A stretch of DNA of 64,000 bases, from contig JBBCBC010000007.1 in NCBI GenBank assembly GCA_037126765.1, positions 28,343,667 to 28,407,666 on the forward strand. Reading direction: 5' to 3'. The number at the start of each line of letters is the position of its first letter. Positions within the stretch are counted from its first letter, which is position 1. Made by a program: the position numbers and the translations under genes. The notes under the pieces are model-generated. The model searched no databases and was not told where the DNA came from. It saw only the letters and a list, made by a program, of their open reading frames with translations. This document shows positions 23,651-34,545 of this stretch, piece after piece. Source of the DNA: Stenogyne calaminthoides (lineage: Eukaryota; Streptophyta; Magnoliopsida; Lamiales; Lamiaceae).

Positions 23651-26600
23651 ATGACACTCACTGTCTACCACAAACTTGCCGTTACCAACAAACCTTGGTA
23701 CGAGAATGTTGTTTCTATGGAAAGCACATCAAATGCTGCTCATGAGGAGGAGGCGTTACACATGCTCCGAATGGCAAAGCTTACCTGCTTGGTCGCAAAT
23801 CAACCAGACGGCGAATATGCCAAAGAGGTAATAGAATTTGTTGCCAATATGCAATTAGATGATGAAAATTGCATAGACTCTAAGATCACGGTGTCGCATC
23901 TAGAGAGGTCGGAGAAATATGTGGATTTTGTTAGGGAATTGTACATTATTCCTAAGAATCTGAATGCCATATATGAGTTAAATGATAGAGGGGAGGACCC
24001 TACTATGTATATGGTGGGTAGGGAACAGGAATATCTGGATCAAATTGCTGAGCATCCTATAAAGTTTGAAGATACCTTAAACAAAAAGCATTTAAAAGCT
24101 AAATATCGAGTCCTCTTAGATATTGTAAGCAAATGCATTATGAGTGGGTCTGGTAGTTTCAAACAAATAAGCAAGCCTAAGTTGAGGCTAATGGCGGCAA
24201 TTGAAGATTCACCTTCAAGGGCATTTAATTGGTTGAACTACCTGATAAAAGTGATTAGTGATCAAGCCAAACATATTCAAAAGGTGAATGGTAGTGTAGT
24301 GATTAAAGGAAAAATCCTACATGCAACCAAGATTGCTTTTATCTTGGAAACGTGCAGAGAAGAGGACATATTTGCTGATTCAACATCTTTTCCAAGATCA
24401 AAAATCATCTTCAAGCCAACTAAGAAGACATTGAGGGAAAGAAAGAGAAAGTTACCGAGTCTCAGGAGGAGACTGCAGAAGAAGAAGCTGAGGAGGATAG
24501 TACAGTGGTTGAGCAAATCAGAGAAACTTGACAAACCACTCAGAAATCTACTGAGAAAAAAGAAGAAGAAACCAAGCAAGCCAGGGGGAAAGCCCTGATG
24601 AAAATAAAAAGGGAGAAAGGAGAAAAACTCAAGAAAAAGACATTGGCTCCTCAGAAGCGAAAAAGGCTTCAGACGATTGCTGAGAAGGAGGCCAGTGAAA
24701 CTAAAGAAACCAAAACTGAAGGACAGCAAGGGATGAAATCTCCACTTCAGGTTCTTGCTCAGGTGGTGACGAATGCTCAGGAGCAAGAAATTGAGGAACA
24801 TGTATTCTCAGAGGTACTTGAAACCTCTCTGAGTTCTGATAAAATCTCTCAAGAAATTTTCAAGGGACCTCCGATCACAACTGAAGAAGGACCAACTCAG
24901 ATGTCAGAACAATCAGAACCTCAGGAATTACTGAACCTTGAAGCTCTTCTGAATGAACCATTCCTTGACCCATCAACACTACAACTCATACAATCCGAGT
25001 CTATTTTCCCTGAGAGCCCAAAGTTGAAAAAGAGGGAAGCGGAAGAAACTGAATGGCAAAGCAAGGGGGAACGGTTCATTCTGGATAGATACCCTGAGCT
25101 GAATGCATATCCTGATCTTCAGGATCTCTTCTTCAGACTCAGAACCACGGTCTACATCTTGAATCAGACTCTTACGGAGATGCTGAATATAGCCTCTTTC
25201 AGAGGAGAAGAATGGTGGAATGCTGAAACTGCAGTTTTGACAGAGTTCTCTGGGTTCAGGAAGACCAAGCTCAGAATGAAAGTTGCTGAATTTGATGAGC
25301 TAGTAAAGAGAAAGGTGGCTGAGAAAAAGAAAGCTGAAGATGATGCCTCCAGTTCTATGAATCCAGAAGGAGATGAGGATCAAGATGAAGAAGGTGACAA
25401 ACAAGCTGAAATGGAGAAACCAGCCGACACAGAAAAAGAACCTGAGAAAGAAAAGGAAACTCAGGAAGAAATTGAAAAGGAAGTCGATCTTGAATCAAGC
25501 GATATCGAGACAACCTCGGTCGAAGTTAGCATTCTTCGTGTACCTTTTTGGCATCAAGTTATACATTATGCCGGGTTCTTCAAGTACCTAGCTTTAAATT
25601 TGATGTTTATGATATGCAGACTGAGGCTCAGTTGGAGCACCCAGCTCATTTGGAAAGTATTGTTCAAACTCCAGTGGTTGATTTCACACCAATCCTGGAT
25701 GAACTGACGAAAGTGGTACCAATGGTGGAGAAAATGTCAAAGATGGAGGAGATGTTGGCAAGTCAATCTCAAAATCTTGAGAATCTAAGCTCCTCATATG
25801 ACATGCTGAAAATTCAGATAACTCTCACAGACAAGATGACTCAGATGGAGTTAGTTCTGGCTGATCAAACTCAGAAAATGGAGAACCTGAGTTCATCATC
25901 TGATATGCTTCAACTTCAAAATACTCTATCAGATAAATTAGTTGTTCTGGATGGAAAGATTGATGGAGTACATACAGAGCTTAATGCCAACATGAAGCAA
26001 ATGTATCCAGACAGAATTACTTATCTTGAAGCTAAATGGGTTGAGAAGAATGATCAGATGATCAAGACAGCTGTTGAGGAAACGGGTTCCCTGCTCATGA
26101 CCAAGATGACAAACATGATGCATGAGTTCTTCTCAAAACAGTTTGCTCCGCTCTCAGATGAATTCTCAATGGCCAAAAACTACATGATGAGGCTAGAAGA
26201 TGAGCATGATCAGTTGGCTGGGACAGTGCGCAGTATGGGCAAAGAGCAATATTATATGGATATTGCATTGACCCAACTTCTCCCAAGGTATGGTGCCAAA
26301 AATGGGGAAGAAAGCTAGAGAAGAAGCTAATGCCAAGAAGATATTAGATGCTCTAAGTGAGATTGAAGCCACTGAAACGCTGAAGTTCAAAGAAGCTGAA
26401 AAACCTACCTTCACACAGACATCTGAACAAATCACTCAGGAAGTAATTGCTGAGAAAATGAGTGATAGAAGGATGGTTGAAACAAGAAAGGCAGGAGAAG
26501 AACAAGCCAGACCAGAGAAGAGAAAAGCAGTAGCTTTTGTTGAACCAGAAAAGAAGAAAAGAGCAAAGGTAGCAAGACCTACTCAGAGGAAACTGATTAT

Positions 26601-27248
26601 GGAGTTCGAAGAATCTGAAGAAGAAACTGAGGAAGCTGGACCTGATACTCAGAAAGAAACCTTCGACACCTAGAAAACTCTGAAAGCTCTGCAAATCAAA
26701 AAAGAGAAAAGAACTGTTGCTTTTATCTCTGATGCTCCTCTGATCAGAAAGAAGAAAGAAGAAGAACAGAAGAGAAGGGGTGGTTTCAAGAAGTTCATTA
26801 GCAAGAGAAGAGGCACTAAGAAGATTTATAAATGGCCACACATTGATAAATGGATACCATTACAGATCAATGATGCATGGGAGGAAATCAAGAGAACCTT
26901 TTGGTTCTATTATGAGATTCTGAGAGAATGGAGAGGGAGCAGCTCAGACAAGAATGAGGCATTCATTGAATATTTGCTAACATTCTATCTCGAGTATCTG
27001 CAGGTGGATCAACTGGCGGATGAAGGAAATACTCAGATTGTAGCTCGGGCCATATATGTATCCGACTCCTAGGTTTGAGAATGGCTTTGTGAATGAGGTC
27101 GCCATTTCTCAAGAAATTGCTCAAGATGCCATTCGACTTGGGTGACAGAAACAACCCCGATATCATCAAAGAAAGAGATGAATCAAGAAGAGGAAATTTG
27201 GGATGTTCAACTTGGAAGTACCCGGATGATGAGGTGGAAGAAGATTGA
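23651..27248 (+). pseudogene. SIRE-III ORF3: third ORF in the env-like position
   Basis: A reading unit of about 3.6 kb after pol, where SIRE-type elements carry an extra ORF often called env-like. ATG 23651 starts MTLTVYHKLAV. Residues 1 to about 260 form a compact conserved domain with RELYIIPKNL, PTMYMVGREQEYL, SKPKLRLMAAIEDSP and KILHATKIAFILETC. A Lys/Glu-rich linker follows. A second conserved part holds ERFILDRYPELNAYPDLQDLF and ILTEFSGFRKTKLRMK-like blocks (25070-25290). Then come long heptad-like stretches (25690-26290) and a C-terminal module KWPHIDKWIPLQINDAW (26833-26883). It ends EVEED then TGA 27246-27248. I see no signal peptide or transmembrane helix. Frame breaks occur near 24450, 25540 and 26300, with a stop at 26671. 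Function unknown. Confidence 0.8.
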
Positions 27249-27350
27249 AGACTTTACTTTATGTCTTTTTTTTTTTCCTATCATTGTAAAATGTAATGAC
27301 TATCTCTTGATCAATGAAAAATTTATCTTTATGTTCAAAGATAATATCTC
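27249..27350 (+). other. Truncated 3' non-coding end of SIRE-III
   Basis: The trailer after ORF3 matches 48242-48350 up to aaagataatatct and then jumps directly into the LTR interior at gcacaa. By comparison with SIRE-IV, the polypurine tract and roughly the first 130 bp of the 3' LTR are deleted. Confidence 0.75.
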
Positions 27351-28804
27351 GCACAAAGGTATAGTCGCCAGATATTAATCAAGTTTTGATACTGAAGACT
27401 CAGGAAAACCTGAATGGTCAGAAGGTACTGAAGAACTAAAGACTCAGAAGATACTGAATATCTAAATGCTCAGAAGATACTGAAGATCTGAAGACTCAGA
27501 AGATACTGAAGATATGAAGACTCAGAAGATACTGAAGAACTAAAGACTCAGAAGATACTGGAGATCTAAAGTCTCATAAGTTACTGAAGAACTCAGTAGT
27601 TACTGAAGACTCAAGATGACCTGAATGTTCAGAGGCACTGAAGAAATATCTATCTGAATACATACAAAACTGAAAGAATAGATATTGCCCAAAACATTCA
27701 AGTGCAGACAAAAGGAACTAAAACAAAGTGTTGTTTAAGGTTGTCTCATTCAGAGAGATTGACCTAAAAGAGTCGTTTTGTTTGTCTACATTCACTGAAG
27801 ACAAGAACCAATCAGAGGAAGACAACACTGCATTACACCGACATCGAAAAGCGACAGACAATTTGAATTTGTCAAGAGTACTATGTTTCGCATGAAAAAA
27901 AAAAATGTGGTGATTAATTTGCATTGGTTACTTGTTACCCAAACCATGCAAGGGAGTATTCAAACCCTAAAATAGCCGTTCATAAATAACCAGAAGAGAA
28001 AACTCTTGATGCTATCTCTTCCAACGAATAGTTTTTCAAAGAGTGACCTTTGGTAAAGTTGCCTATAAATACCAGTGACCTTCAACATTGAGAGGTTACG
28101 GGAAATTACAGCAACTCAAGAGCTCATTCATATTCTTACATATTGAAGCACTCAAAAATCCTAGAATTTCCTAAGTGTTTTACATTGAATAGAGCTCATT
28201 TCACTAAGCCTAGATTTGACAGATATATTCAAAGCTTAGTAGAGATATCCTAGCCTTTGCATTTGTTCTTATTGTAAAGGATATCTCACCTTAGTTGGAA
28301 ACCAACCCAAACCCAAACCCTTTGATAAGGTAGTTTGAGTGTGTGTGATTTGTTGGTGAGTTAGAGTTGTAAAGAGTAAGTAAGCTGCAGGTTAGCCAGC
28401 CAGAAAACTCTAGAGAAGAAGTTAGTAAGCTACTTGTGGTAGTCTGAAAACTTGTGTGTGTGATTGAGTTAGTAAGGCTGCAGTGGAGTCATTGTAAAAA
28501 CTCAAGGTAGAAAAGTTAGTAAGCTTCTGAGTGAGTTAGCTGAAAGCTTTAGGAAGTGTGTTAAGGAATTTCTCTAAAGATCAGGGAGAGTGGACGTAGG
28601 AGCTTGAGTCTCTGAACCACTATAATTGCTGTGTTGTTTGCTTTACTGCATTATATCTGTTGCATAGTTTTTCACTGAAAGCATATTTACTAATATTCGG
28701 TTGGAACCAATCCACTGAACCTGCATCAAGTTGACCTGACCTTAACCCTTTTTTTTTTTATTAAAGGAAGAAGATTTTCAGCAAACTAAAACTAGTATAA
28801 ACTT
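27351..28804 (+). repeat. SIRE-III 3' LTR (LTR-D), clipped at both ends
   Basis: 1454 bp matching the LTR-C interior from gcacaa.gtatagtc to actagtataaactt. About 130 bp at the left and the last 250-300 bp, including the terminal CA, are missing. The minisatellite lies at 27400-27600 and the TATA box at 28064-28070. The right edge adjoins pol sequence of SIRE-II. Confidence 0.87.
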
Positions 28805-28983
28805 CATGTAAGCATGTTGATATCAGACATCACTTCATCAAAGATCATGTTGAGAAGAAGGATATTAGAATGGAGAAGATTCATACTGATAAACAGAGAG
28901 CTGACATCTTGACTAAACCTTTGGCTGAATCATGATTTCAGGAATTATCAGTTGAATTGGGAATGTTGGACCCAGGTGAATGA
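28805..28983 (+). pseudogene. SIRE-II pol, last codons of RNase H
   Basis: The sequence reads CKHVDIRHHFIKDH, KQRADILTKPLAES and GMLDPGE before TGA 28981-28983, matching the pol end of SIRE-III at 22885-23064. One in-frame TGA replaces Arg after LAES. Everything upstream (protease, integrase, RT and most of RNase H) is deleted at the junction with LTR-D. Confidence 0.87.
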
Positions 28984-29614
28984 ATTTCACTGAAGGGAGA
29001 AGTCCTTCAGGGGCATGTAGTTATTCAGGGGGAATAACTCAGGACAAAATTTCTCTCAGGATGGAACTGAGACTCAGGATGAAATATTGTCAAGATCAAT
29101 ACTCAGTAAGGTTTATGTATTCAAATAATCCTGAAGTTATATTGATACATGCATTAAATTCAGTAGCATTTATTACTCTAGGGATTACTCAGTAATCATT
29201 TGAAATAAATGACAAAAGGCCTGAACTTTTAAAATCGGGAATGTGTTTGTCCGAAAAAGATGAACAGTTGCCTCAATTTCCGAGAAACGTCCATTTCTCA
29301 ACCTATAAACTGCTACTTACCTATTGTCCAGAATTTTAGCCAAAAATAGCCAATTTCTCGAGATGTTCTTTAAATCCCAGATTAAATCTCAAACACTCAT
29401 TATATTTTCGAGATTTAATCACAACCATTGATCTTTATTTCACAGATCATATATAAGCCAAATCTTAGCCCTCAATCGTTTATTTCTCACATTTAAATGA
29501 TCAAAATTACCAAAACCTTTAAACCTTCGTCTTCCTAAAACACTCTGCTTTCATAACTTCCTATTACCCAGAATTCTCTTCTATCTCAAAACCCTTCACA
29601 GAAATTCTCCAAAA
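28984..29614 (+). other. Spacer between pol and ORF3 of SIRE-II
   Basis: 631 bp, no conserved reading frame. It corresponds in place to the SIRE-III and SIRE-IV spacers but is diverged. It ends tctccaaaaatgactctc at the ORF3 start. Confidence 0.6.
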
Positions 29615-32536
29615 ATGACTCTCACAATTTTTGACAAACTTGTTATCTCCAACAAACCATGCTATGAGAATGTTGTTTCTCTAGATGGTACAACAAATGC
29701 AGTACATGAAGAGGAGGCGCTGCATATGATCCGTTTGGCTAAGCTCACCTGCCTGGTCACGAATCGCCCAGAAGCAGAATACACAAGAGAGGTAATCAAA
29801 TTCGTAGCCAATATGCAACTTGATGATGATAATTACATTGACTCTAGGATTATCATCTCGCATTTGACTCATAGTATGAAGTATGTGGATTTTGTTAGAG
29901 AGCTCTATATAATCCCTAAAAATCTAAATGTTGTTTATGAGTTGAATGATAGAGGGGAGAACCCTACTTTGTATATGATGGGTAGAGAGCAAGAATTTTT
30001 GGATGGGATTGTGTTAGCCCCGGTTAAAATTGAGGTCACATTGAGCAAGAAGTATTTGAAACCCAAGTATCGGGTACTTCTTGACATTGTGAGCAGATGC
30101 CTCATGAGTGGGACCGGAAGTCTTGAACATATTAGTAAGCCTAAGCTGAGGTTGATGGATGCTATTGAAGACTCTCCTTCCAAAGCATTTAATTGGTTGC
30201 AATATCTGATAACAATAGTTAGTGATCAAGCTGATCATGTAAAGAGAGAGAAGGATGGTACTATTGTGATCAAGAAAAGGATATTACACGCCACCAAGAT
30301 TGCTTTCATCTTGGAAACCTGCAAGGAAGAGGAAGATATCTTTGCAAAATCAAAAGATTTTCCTCCATCCAAAATAATGTTCAGATCAACCAAGAAAGGG
30401 ATGAAAGGCAAACAGGACAAGCCTGCTGAATCTCAAGAGGAGACTGCTGATGAAGAGGCTGAGGAAGAGGCCCCAGTAGTTGAGTCAGTAAGGGAAACAA
30501 GGAAAACAATTCAGCAAACCATTGAGTCAAGTATGGAGGAGGACAAACAAGCTAGGGGGAAGACCCTCTTGAAAAGCAAAAGAGGAATTTGGAGAGAAAT
30601 TGAAAACAAAAGCCTTAGCCCCTCAGAAAAGGAAAAGGCTTCAGACAATTGCTGAAAAAGAGGACAGTGAAACTGAAGGAAGCCAACCTAAAACTCAGCA
30701 AGGTTTGAAATCACCACTCCAGGTGTTAGCCCAGGTGGTGAAGAATATTGAAGAAAAAGAGGTTGCTGAGGAGGAACATGTATTCTCTGAAGTAATGGAA
30801 ACCTCCATTGCTAAAGACAAAATCTCTCAAGAAATCTTTATAGGTTCCCAACAACCTGCTAAAGATAGCCAAATACAAATCCCACCCTCACACCCCTCAG
30901 AGCCAAATGAATCCCAGGATATTATGAATCTTGATGCTTTACTCTCCGAACCATTCCTTGATCCATCTGCCCTACAGATTATCCAACCCACTGAGAAAAC
31001 TTTGCCTCCACCACAACAGAAAGGTGAAGCTGAGGAAGCTGAGTGGAGAAGCAAAGGTGAAAGATTTGTCCTGGATAGATATCCTGAACTCGCTGAATTC
31101 CCTGACCTTCAGGATCTATTCATCAGATTGAGGACAACAGTTTACATCCCGAATCAGACCTTGCCAGAGATGCTGAATATTGCTGCATTCAGAGGAGAAG
31201 AATGGTGGTCTAAAGAAACAACAATTCTTACTGAATTTTCAGGATTCAGGAAGACAAAACTCAGGATGAAGTCTCAGATTTTGATGAACTAGTCAAAAGA
31301 AAGATTCTTTGAGAGGCAAACCGAGTGGCCTGAGAGAAAAGAAAGTAGTGGGAAATTTGAAACTCGAAAAGGACAAGGATGGAGATGGAGAGAAAAGTCC
31401 TAAACCTGAAAAGAAGGACACTCATGCTGAGAAGGTCATGCCAGCTGCTATTACTGAAATTCCTCAGATTGAAGATAGACCCCTTCTGGTACCTTTTGGC
31501 ACTATTACTCATTATGCCAAAATTACTGAAGAACCTATCATTAAGTTTGTTGATTTTGGTATATGCGATCGAGGTTCAATCAAATTTATACATCTCATGC
31601 TCGGATGATTGATCGACTCAATCTTGGATGAACTGAAGAAGGTTGAGCCAATGACAGCCAAGCTTACACAGATGGAAGAAATGATGGTTGATCAATCCAA
31701 GAAGATGGATGCTGCTTTGCTTGAACAAGCTCAGACTCTGAGTAAGCTGAGCACATCTACTGAAGTACAAGCAGATCAGGGGGAAGTGACTACAAATATG
31801 TCTGATCTAGATACTCAGATGGGAGAAATGCCCTAGAAAATATCTTAAGAGCTCACTACTAAGTACAATGAGAGGACATCCTTTCTAGAGAAGAAGTTAT
31901 CTGAGAAAAATGAAGAGATGATCAAGTTAGCTGTTGAGAACATGAGCTCATTACTCATGAACAAGATGACAGATCTGATGCATGTAGTTCTTGCCCAACA
32001 GTTGCTCCACTTTCTGATGAAGTATCAGTTGGCAAGAATGTCCTAAGGCGTATGGATGATGAGTTGGATGTTTTGCTGGAGAAATTAGAGCCATTAACAA
32101 GGAACAATTCCACATGGATGCTACTCTTTCCCAGATCCTTCCAATTTATGATGCCAAAAGGGGGGAAAGGACTTCTCACTCAAAGGGTAAGTTAGATGAA
32201 CATTTGAAGAAAACCCTTGAGAAGAAAGCCCAGCAGGAACTCAAAGCTAAGCATGTTCTGGAAACTCTGAAAGAAATTGAAGCAACTGAAAAGTTAAAAT
32301 AAGTTGAGCCTAAAGATACCGAGTTCTTCCAGACTGACAGAGAGATAACTTAGGAAGCAATGATACTGAGGAGATCAGAGAAGAGGGAAACTGAAACAAG
32401 CCTGACAGCTGCTGCTCATGCTGTTGTTGAAACTGCTGATCCAAAAAGAGCTGAGAAGAGGAAGTCAGTTGCATTTGTTGAAGCTGAGAGAAAGAAGAGG
32501 AAAGTTGCCAAACCAGTTAAGAGAAAATTTGTTATT
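29615..32536 (+). pseudogene. SIRE-II ORF3, 5' part
   Basis: The best preserved ORF3 N-terminus: open from ATG 29615 to 30655 (346 codons) without a break. About 40 of the first 60 residues are identical to the SIRE-III copy and most changes are conservative. It holds RELYIIPKNL, YMMGREQEFL, SKPKLRLMDAIEDSP and ILHATKIAFILETC, followed by a Glu-rich linker. Later frames continue with the second conserved part (RFVLDRYPEL, FSGFRKTKLRM; 30600-31290) and a coiled-coil-like, Met/Gln/Lys-rich region (31609-32300). The gene is cut at 32536 by SIRE-IV within KPVKRKFVI and resumes at 50371. Confidence 0.83.
32532..32536 (+). repeat. SIRE-IV target-site duplication TTATT, left copy
   Basis: TTATT touches the LTR start TGTTGG at 32537. 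The identical right copy is at 50366-50370. Confidence 0.92.
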
Positions 32537-34419
32537 TGTTGGGAGATGAATTTAATAAAGAAGTTTTGATTAGATCCCAAAACCCCTGAGTATGACATGT
32601 TCAGGATAATCTTGATAGACTGAGTCAGGTTTCAGTATAGATTTTTCAGGAAGATATCTGCACCATGTATAGTCAGTAAATATAGATCATGTTAGATTTT
32701 GAAGATACTGAAGAACTGAAGACTCAGGAAATATTGAGTAATTAAAGAATCAGTAGAACTGAAGACTCAGAATATACTGAAGACTCAGTAAGTTACTGAA
32801 GACACTGAAGACTCAGAATATACTGAAGATTCAGAAAGTTGCTAAAGACACTAAAGACTCAGTAGTTATTGAAAACTCAGTAAGATACTGAATACTCAGT
32901 ATAACCTGAATGTTCAGAGGCACTGAAAAATATCTATCTGAATACAACAAAACTGAGAAAAATGCACATGTTCAGAAAAGTAGATATTGCCCAAAACATT
33001 CTAGTGCAGACAAAAGGAACTAAGTCTAAGTGTTGTTTAAGGTTGTCTCATTAAGAGAGATTGACCAAAAAGAGCCGCTTTGTTTGTCTACATTCACTGA
33101 AGACAAGAACTAATCAGAGGAAGACAACACTGTACTTTACTGACACTGAAAGCGACAGGACCCTGAATTATGTCAGTAGTACTAAGTTCCAGACTGCAAA
33201 AATTGGTGATTGGCTACATGGCTGCATATTTCCTAAAACATGCAAGGGAGTGTTCAAACCCTAAATATAGTCGTTCATCAAACACCAGAAGAGGAAACCC
33301 TTGATACTATCTCCTTCAATGGATAGTTTTTCAAGAGTAACCTTGGTGAAGGTTGCCTATAAATACCAGTGACCTTCTACATTGAGAGGTTACGGGAAAT
33401 TTCAAGCAACTCAAGAGCTCATTCGTATTATTGCAAATTGAAGCACTCGAAAAACCTAGAATTTCCCAAGTGTTTCACATTGGAGAGAGCTCATTCACTA
33501 AGCCTAGATTGATAAGAAATATCCAAAGATTAGTAGAGATATCCTAGCCTTTGCATCTGTTCTTATTGTAAAGGATATCTCACCCTAGTTGGAAACCAAC
33601 CCAAAACCCAAACCCTTTGTTAAGGTAGTTTGTGTGTGATTTGTTGGTGAGTTAGAGTTGTAAAGAGTTAGTAAGCTACAGTGAGTTAGCCAGAAAACTC
33701 TAGAGAAGAAGTTAGTAAGCTACTTGTGGCAGTCTCTACACTTGTGTGTGTTTAAGTTAGTAAGCTATAGTGAGTCAGCCAGAAAACTCAAGGTAGAAAA
33801 GTGAGTAAGCTACAGTGAGTTAGCCTGAAAGCTTTAGGAAGTGGTTAAGGAATTTCTCAGAATATTAGAGAGAGTGGACGTAGGAGCTTGAGTCTCTGAA
33901 CCACTATAATTGCTGTGTTGTTTGCTTTATGTACTGCATTATTATCTGTTGCATGATTTTCACTGAAAGCATATTTCACTGATATTCAGTTGGAACCAAT
34001 CCACTGAACTTGCATCAAATTTATCACAGCCTTAGTCACTATTTTATTAAAGGGGAGATTTTTAGCAAAGCTAAAACGAGTATAAACTTAGGGCCAACCA
34101 TTCCAAGACACTTGAGTAGCTAGAACAAATAGTTACCTAAATCGAACTAACTCTTGAGTGTTGAAGAAGATAATTATCGATCCAAGCTCCTCGGGATCTC
34201 GATAAATTTAGGATCGGTTGGCTAATATGAAGCTTACGAAAGCGATTTCGGGATCATTGTCTCGATGAGACTTTGACTCAGGGCAATCCGTGCTTCTGAG
34301 GGCAAAATTACTAGGATAACCTGACCCATCTGACCTCAGTGAAAGAAAAGTTTTAAAAATCATTGAACACGTGTATTCCCCACCATACACGTGTGAGACT
34401 CGTTTAGCAGGGACCAACA
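32537..34419 (+). repeat. SIRE-IV 5' LTR (LTR-F)
   Basis: TGTTGGGAGATG to GGGACCAACA. Minisatellite-like units with actgaagactcag words lie at 32695-32890. TATA box near 33358, hairpin at 34367-34394. It pairs with 48509-50365. The last 350 bp carry many CG-creating differences from LTR-A, -B and -C. Confidence 0.92.
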
Positions 34420-34421
34420 AG

Positions 34422-34433
34422 TGGTATAAGAGC
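34422..34433 (+). promoter_or_regulatory. SIRE-IV primer-binding site, one mismatch
   Basis: TGGTATAAGAGC, two bases after LTR-F. It differs from the other copies by A for C at the seventh base. Confidence 0.85.
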
Positions 34434-34545
34434 GTTGGTTCATTTTGACCACTTGTTTTTTGGTAGCCATAGTCTTAATTGCTGAAAGACTTTGGTAGTC
34501 TACTGAATAGATCTATTTGCTGATATCTTACAAGGCTCAGTCATC

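Larger units (their letters stand above)
11414..28804 (+). mobile_element. SIRE-like copia element SIRE-III with tandem LTR-gag duplication
   Basis: It sits in gag of SIRE-II. It contains LTR-B and a chimeric gag (11414-15210), LTR-C (15211-17096), gag, pol, ORF3 and a 3' LTR clipped at both ends (27351-28804). Both left-hand LTR copies begin TATTGG instead of TGTTGG. No right target-site copy survives because a deletion joins the clipped LTR to the last pol codons of SIRE-II. Without the duplicated block the element is about 13.6 kb. Confidence 0.85.

Noticed and set aside
24277..24801. Antisense ORF of 174 codons opposite ORF3
   Set aside because: It mirrors the Lys/Glu-rich coding strand as Phe/Leu/Ser-rich sequence and is not conserved in the other copies; a shadow frame.
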